A DNA stretch of 64,000 bases, from contig CP031740.1 in assembly GCA_022701275.1 (NCBI GenBank), positions 4,661,001 to 4,725,000 of the forward strand. The letters run 5' to 3'. Source of the stretch: Microcoleus vaginatus PCC 9802. GTDB taxonomy: Bacteria > Cyanobacteriota > Cyanobacteriia > Cyanobacteriales > Microcoleaceae. The notes under the pieces were generated by a model. The model had not been told where the DNA came from. It ran no database searches and saw only the letters and a program-made list of their open reading frames with translations. Within the stretch, counting starts at the first letter, position 1. Each line of letters opens with the position of its first letter. The translations under genes and the position numbers were made by a program. Of this stretch, positions 63,744 through 64,000 are shown piece by piece.

Positions 63744-64000
63744 TCACAAATCCAAAAACGCCGCATCCACACCCTGCTCTCTGCGAATTTTCCCGTCCTT
63801 CTCAAACCACGTCACGAACTGCTTAAGTGTTAATTGTTCGATCGCCCTTTCGGCTTCTGTGGCAATTTGCCTCTCATGCCACAAAGACGCCGCCACCAAA
63901 TTCGTAAAAAACTTTTCAAAACTCGCATCAAGTTCGATCGACCCAAAATCTGCTGCTGGCGGAGAATATTGAGATTTCTACAAAACTCGCACCAAAGACA
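63744..64000 (-). pseudogene. Relic ORF upstream of 5S unit C (runs off window)
   Basis: The frame reads SLVRVL, TAG, then KSQYSPPAADFGSIELDASF, EKFFTNLVAASLWHERQIAT and TWFEKDGKIRREQGVDAAFL to a stop. The TAG at codon 8 is shared with the 60601 copy, and the rest is intact here. The start lies at or just outside base 64000. Confidence 0.5.

Noticed and set aside
1..64000. tRNA genes
   Set aside because: No cloverleaf-compatible sequence with TTCRA-type T loop and anticodon stem was found in spacers.

Overview
The window is chromosomal DNA from a filamentous, probably oscillatorialean cyanobacterium (Microcoleus/Oscillatoria/Tychonema-like; the genus is an inference). Evidence: the HIP1 octamer GCGATCGC is scattered through genes and spacers, and typical cyanobacterial genes are present: ycf35 with DUF2997 and a [4Fe-4S] ferredoxin, a CYP110-type P450, a GUN4-domain protein, long multi-PAS histidine kinases, DUF4347 and RTX surface proteins, and a CHAT/TPR-type N-terminus. 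No tRNA, 16S, 23S or CRISPR array was seen.

Layout. 1-7,724 (mostly minus strand): start of a CHAT/TPR-type protein, an FAD hydroxylase, a 1175-aa sensor kinase and a Ser/Thr kinase with a VMAP-type N-terminus. 7,986-12,262 (plus): a large FG-GAP/Thr-Pro/RTX secreted protein and a secreted GUN4-like protein. 12,428-19,420: a wrecked TPR/retropepsin gene, a GH108 muramidase, a TPR O-GlcNAc-transferase-like protein, MiaE, a GNAT, a MAPEG protein and a CYP110 P450. 19,477-28,485: a 1280-aa PAS/GAF kinase, ACT-malic enzyme, a small unknown gene and argS. 28,594-32,621: a toxin-antitoxin-like pair, two divergent unknown helical proteins and an ATP-grasp enzyme.

32,730-39,056 is the most interesting region. 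An XRE repressor and an ImmA/IrrE protease are transcribed leftward. An operon of unknown proteins is transcribed rightward: a 90-aa protein, a 233-aa protein with an SSB-like acidic tail, a 122-aa Cys-rich protein and two paralogous coiled-coil proteins. The divergent promoters carry three TTGA-N8-TCAA palindromes. The -35 boxes of both predicted promoters fall inside palindromes, giving a lambda-like switch. An intact IS701-family element with a TTAG duplication has inserted at the stop codon of the first rightward gene.

39,203-43,416: a DUF433/PIN-like toxin-antitoxin pair, a YiaA-type protein, the DUF2997-ycf35-ferredoxin operon and a methyltransferase. 43,469-50,738 is a gene graveyard (DUF1348 relic, two IS4-type relics, a truncated DUF4347 gene, an IS1 relic, a phosphohexomutase fragment) around one intact 1064-aa DUF4347/beta-helix protein. 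50,752-55,779: an oligopeptide permease subunit, an M16 peptidase, a 148-bp tandem duplication, a C39-like peptidase and nadC. 55,989-57,963: two antitoxin relics, each with an early stop, around a broken helical-repeat gene. 58,267-60,129: a HAMP histidine kinase.

60,232-64,000 holds three 5S rRNA copies on the minus strand with no 16S or 23S beside them. Two have their own near-consensus promoter, leader and terminator. They lie in a duplicated segment of about 630 bp that flanks a membrane-anchored P450 gene; the third copy lacks its 5' end and promoter. All functional calls are from reading the sequence; no database search was run.
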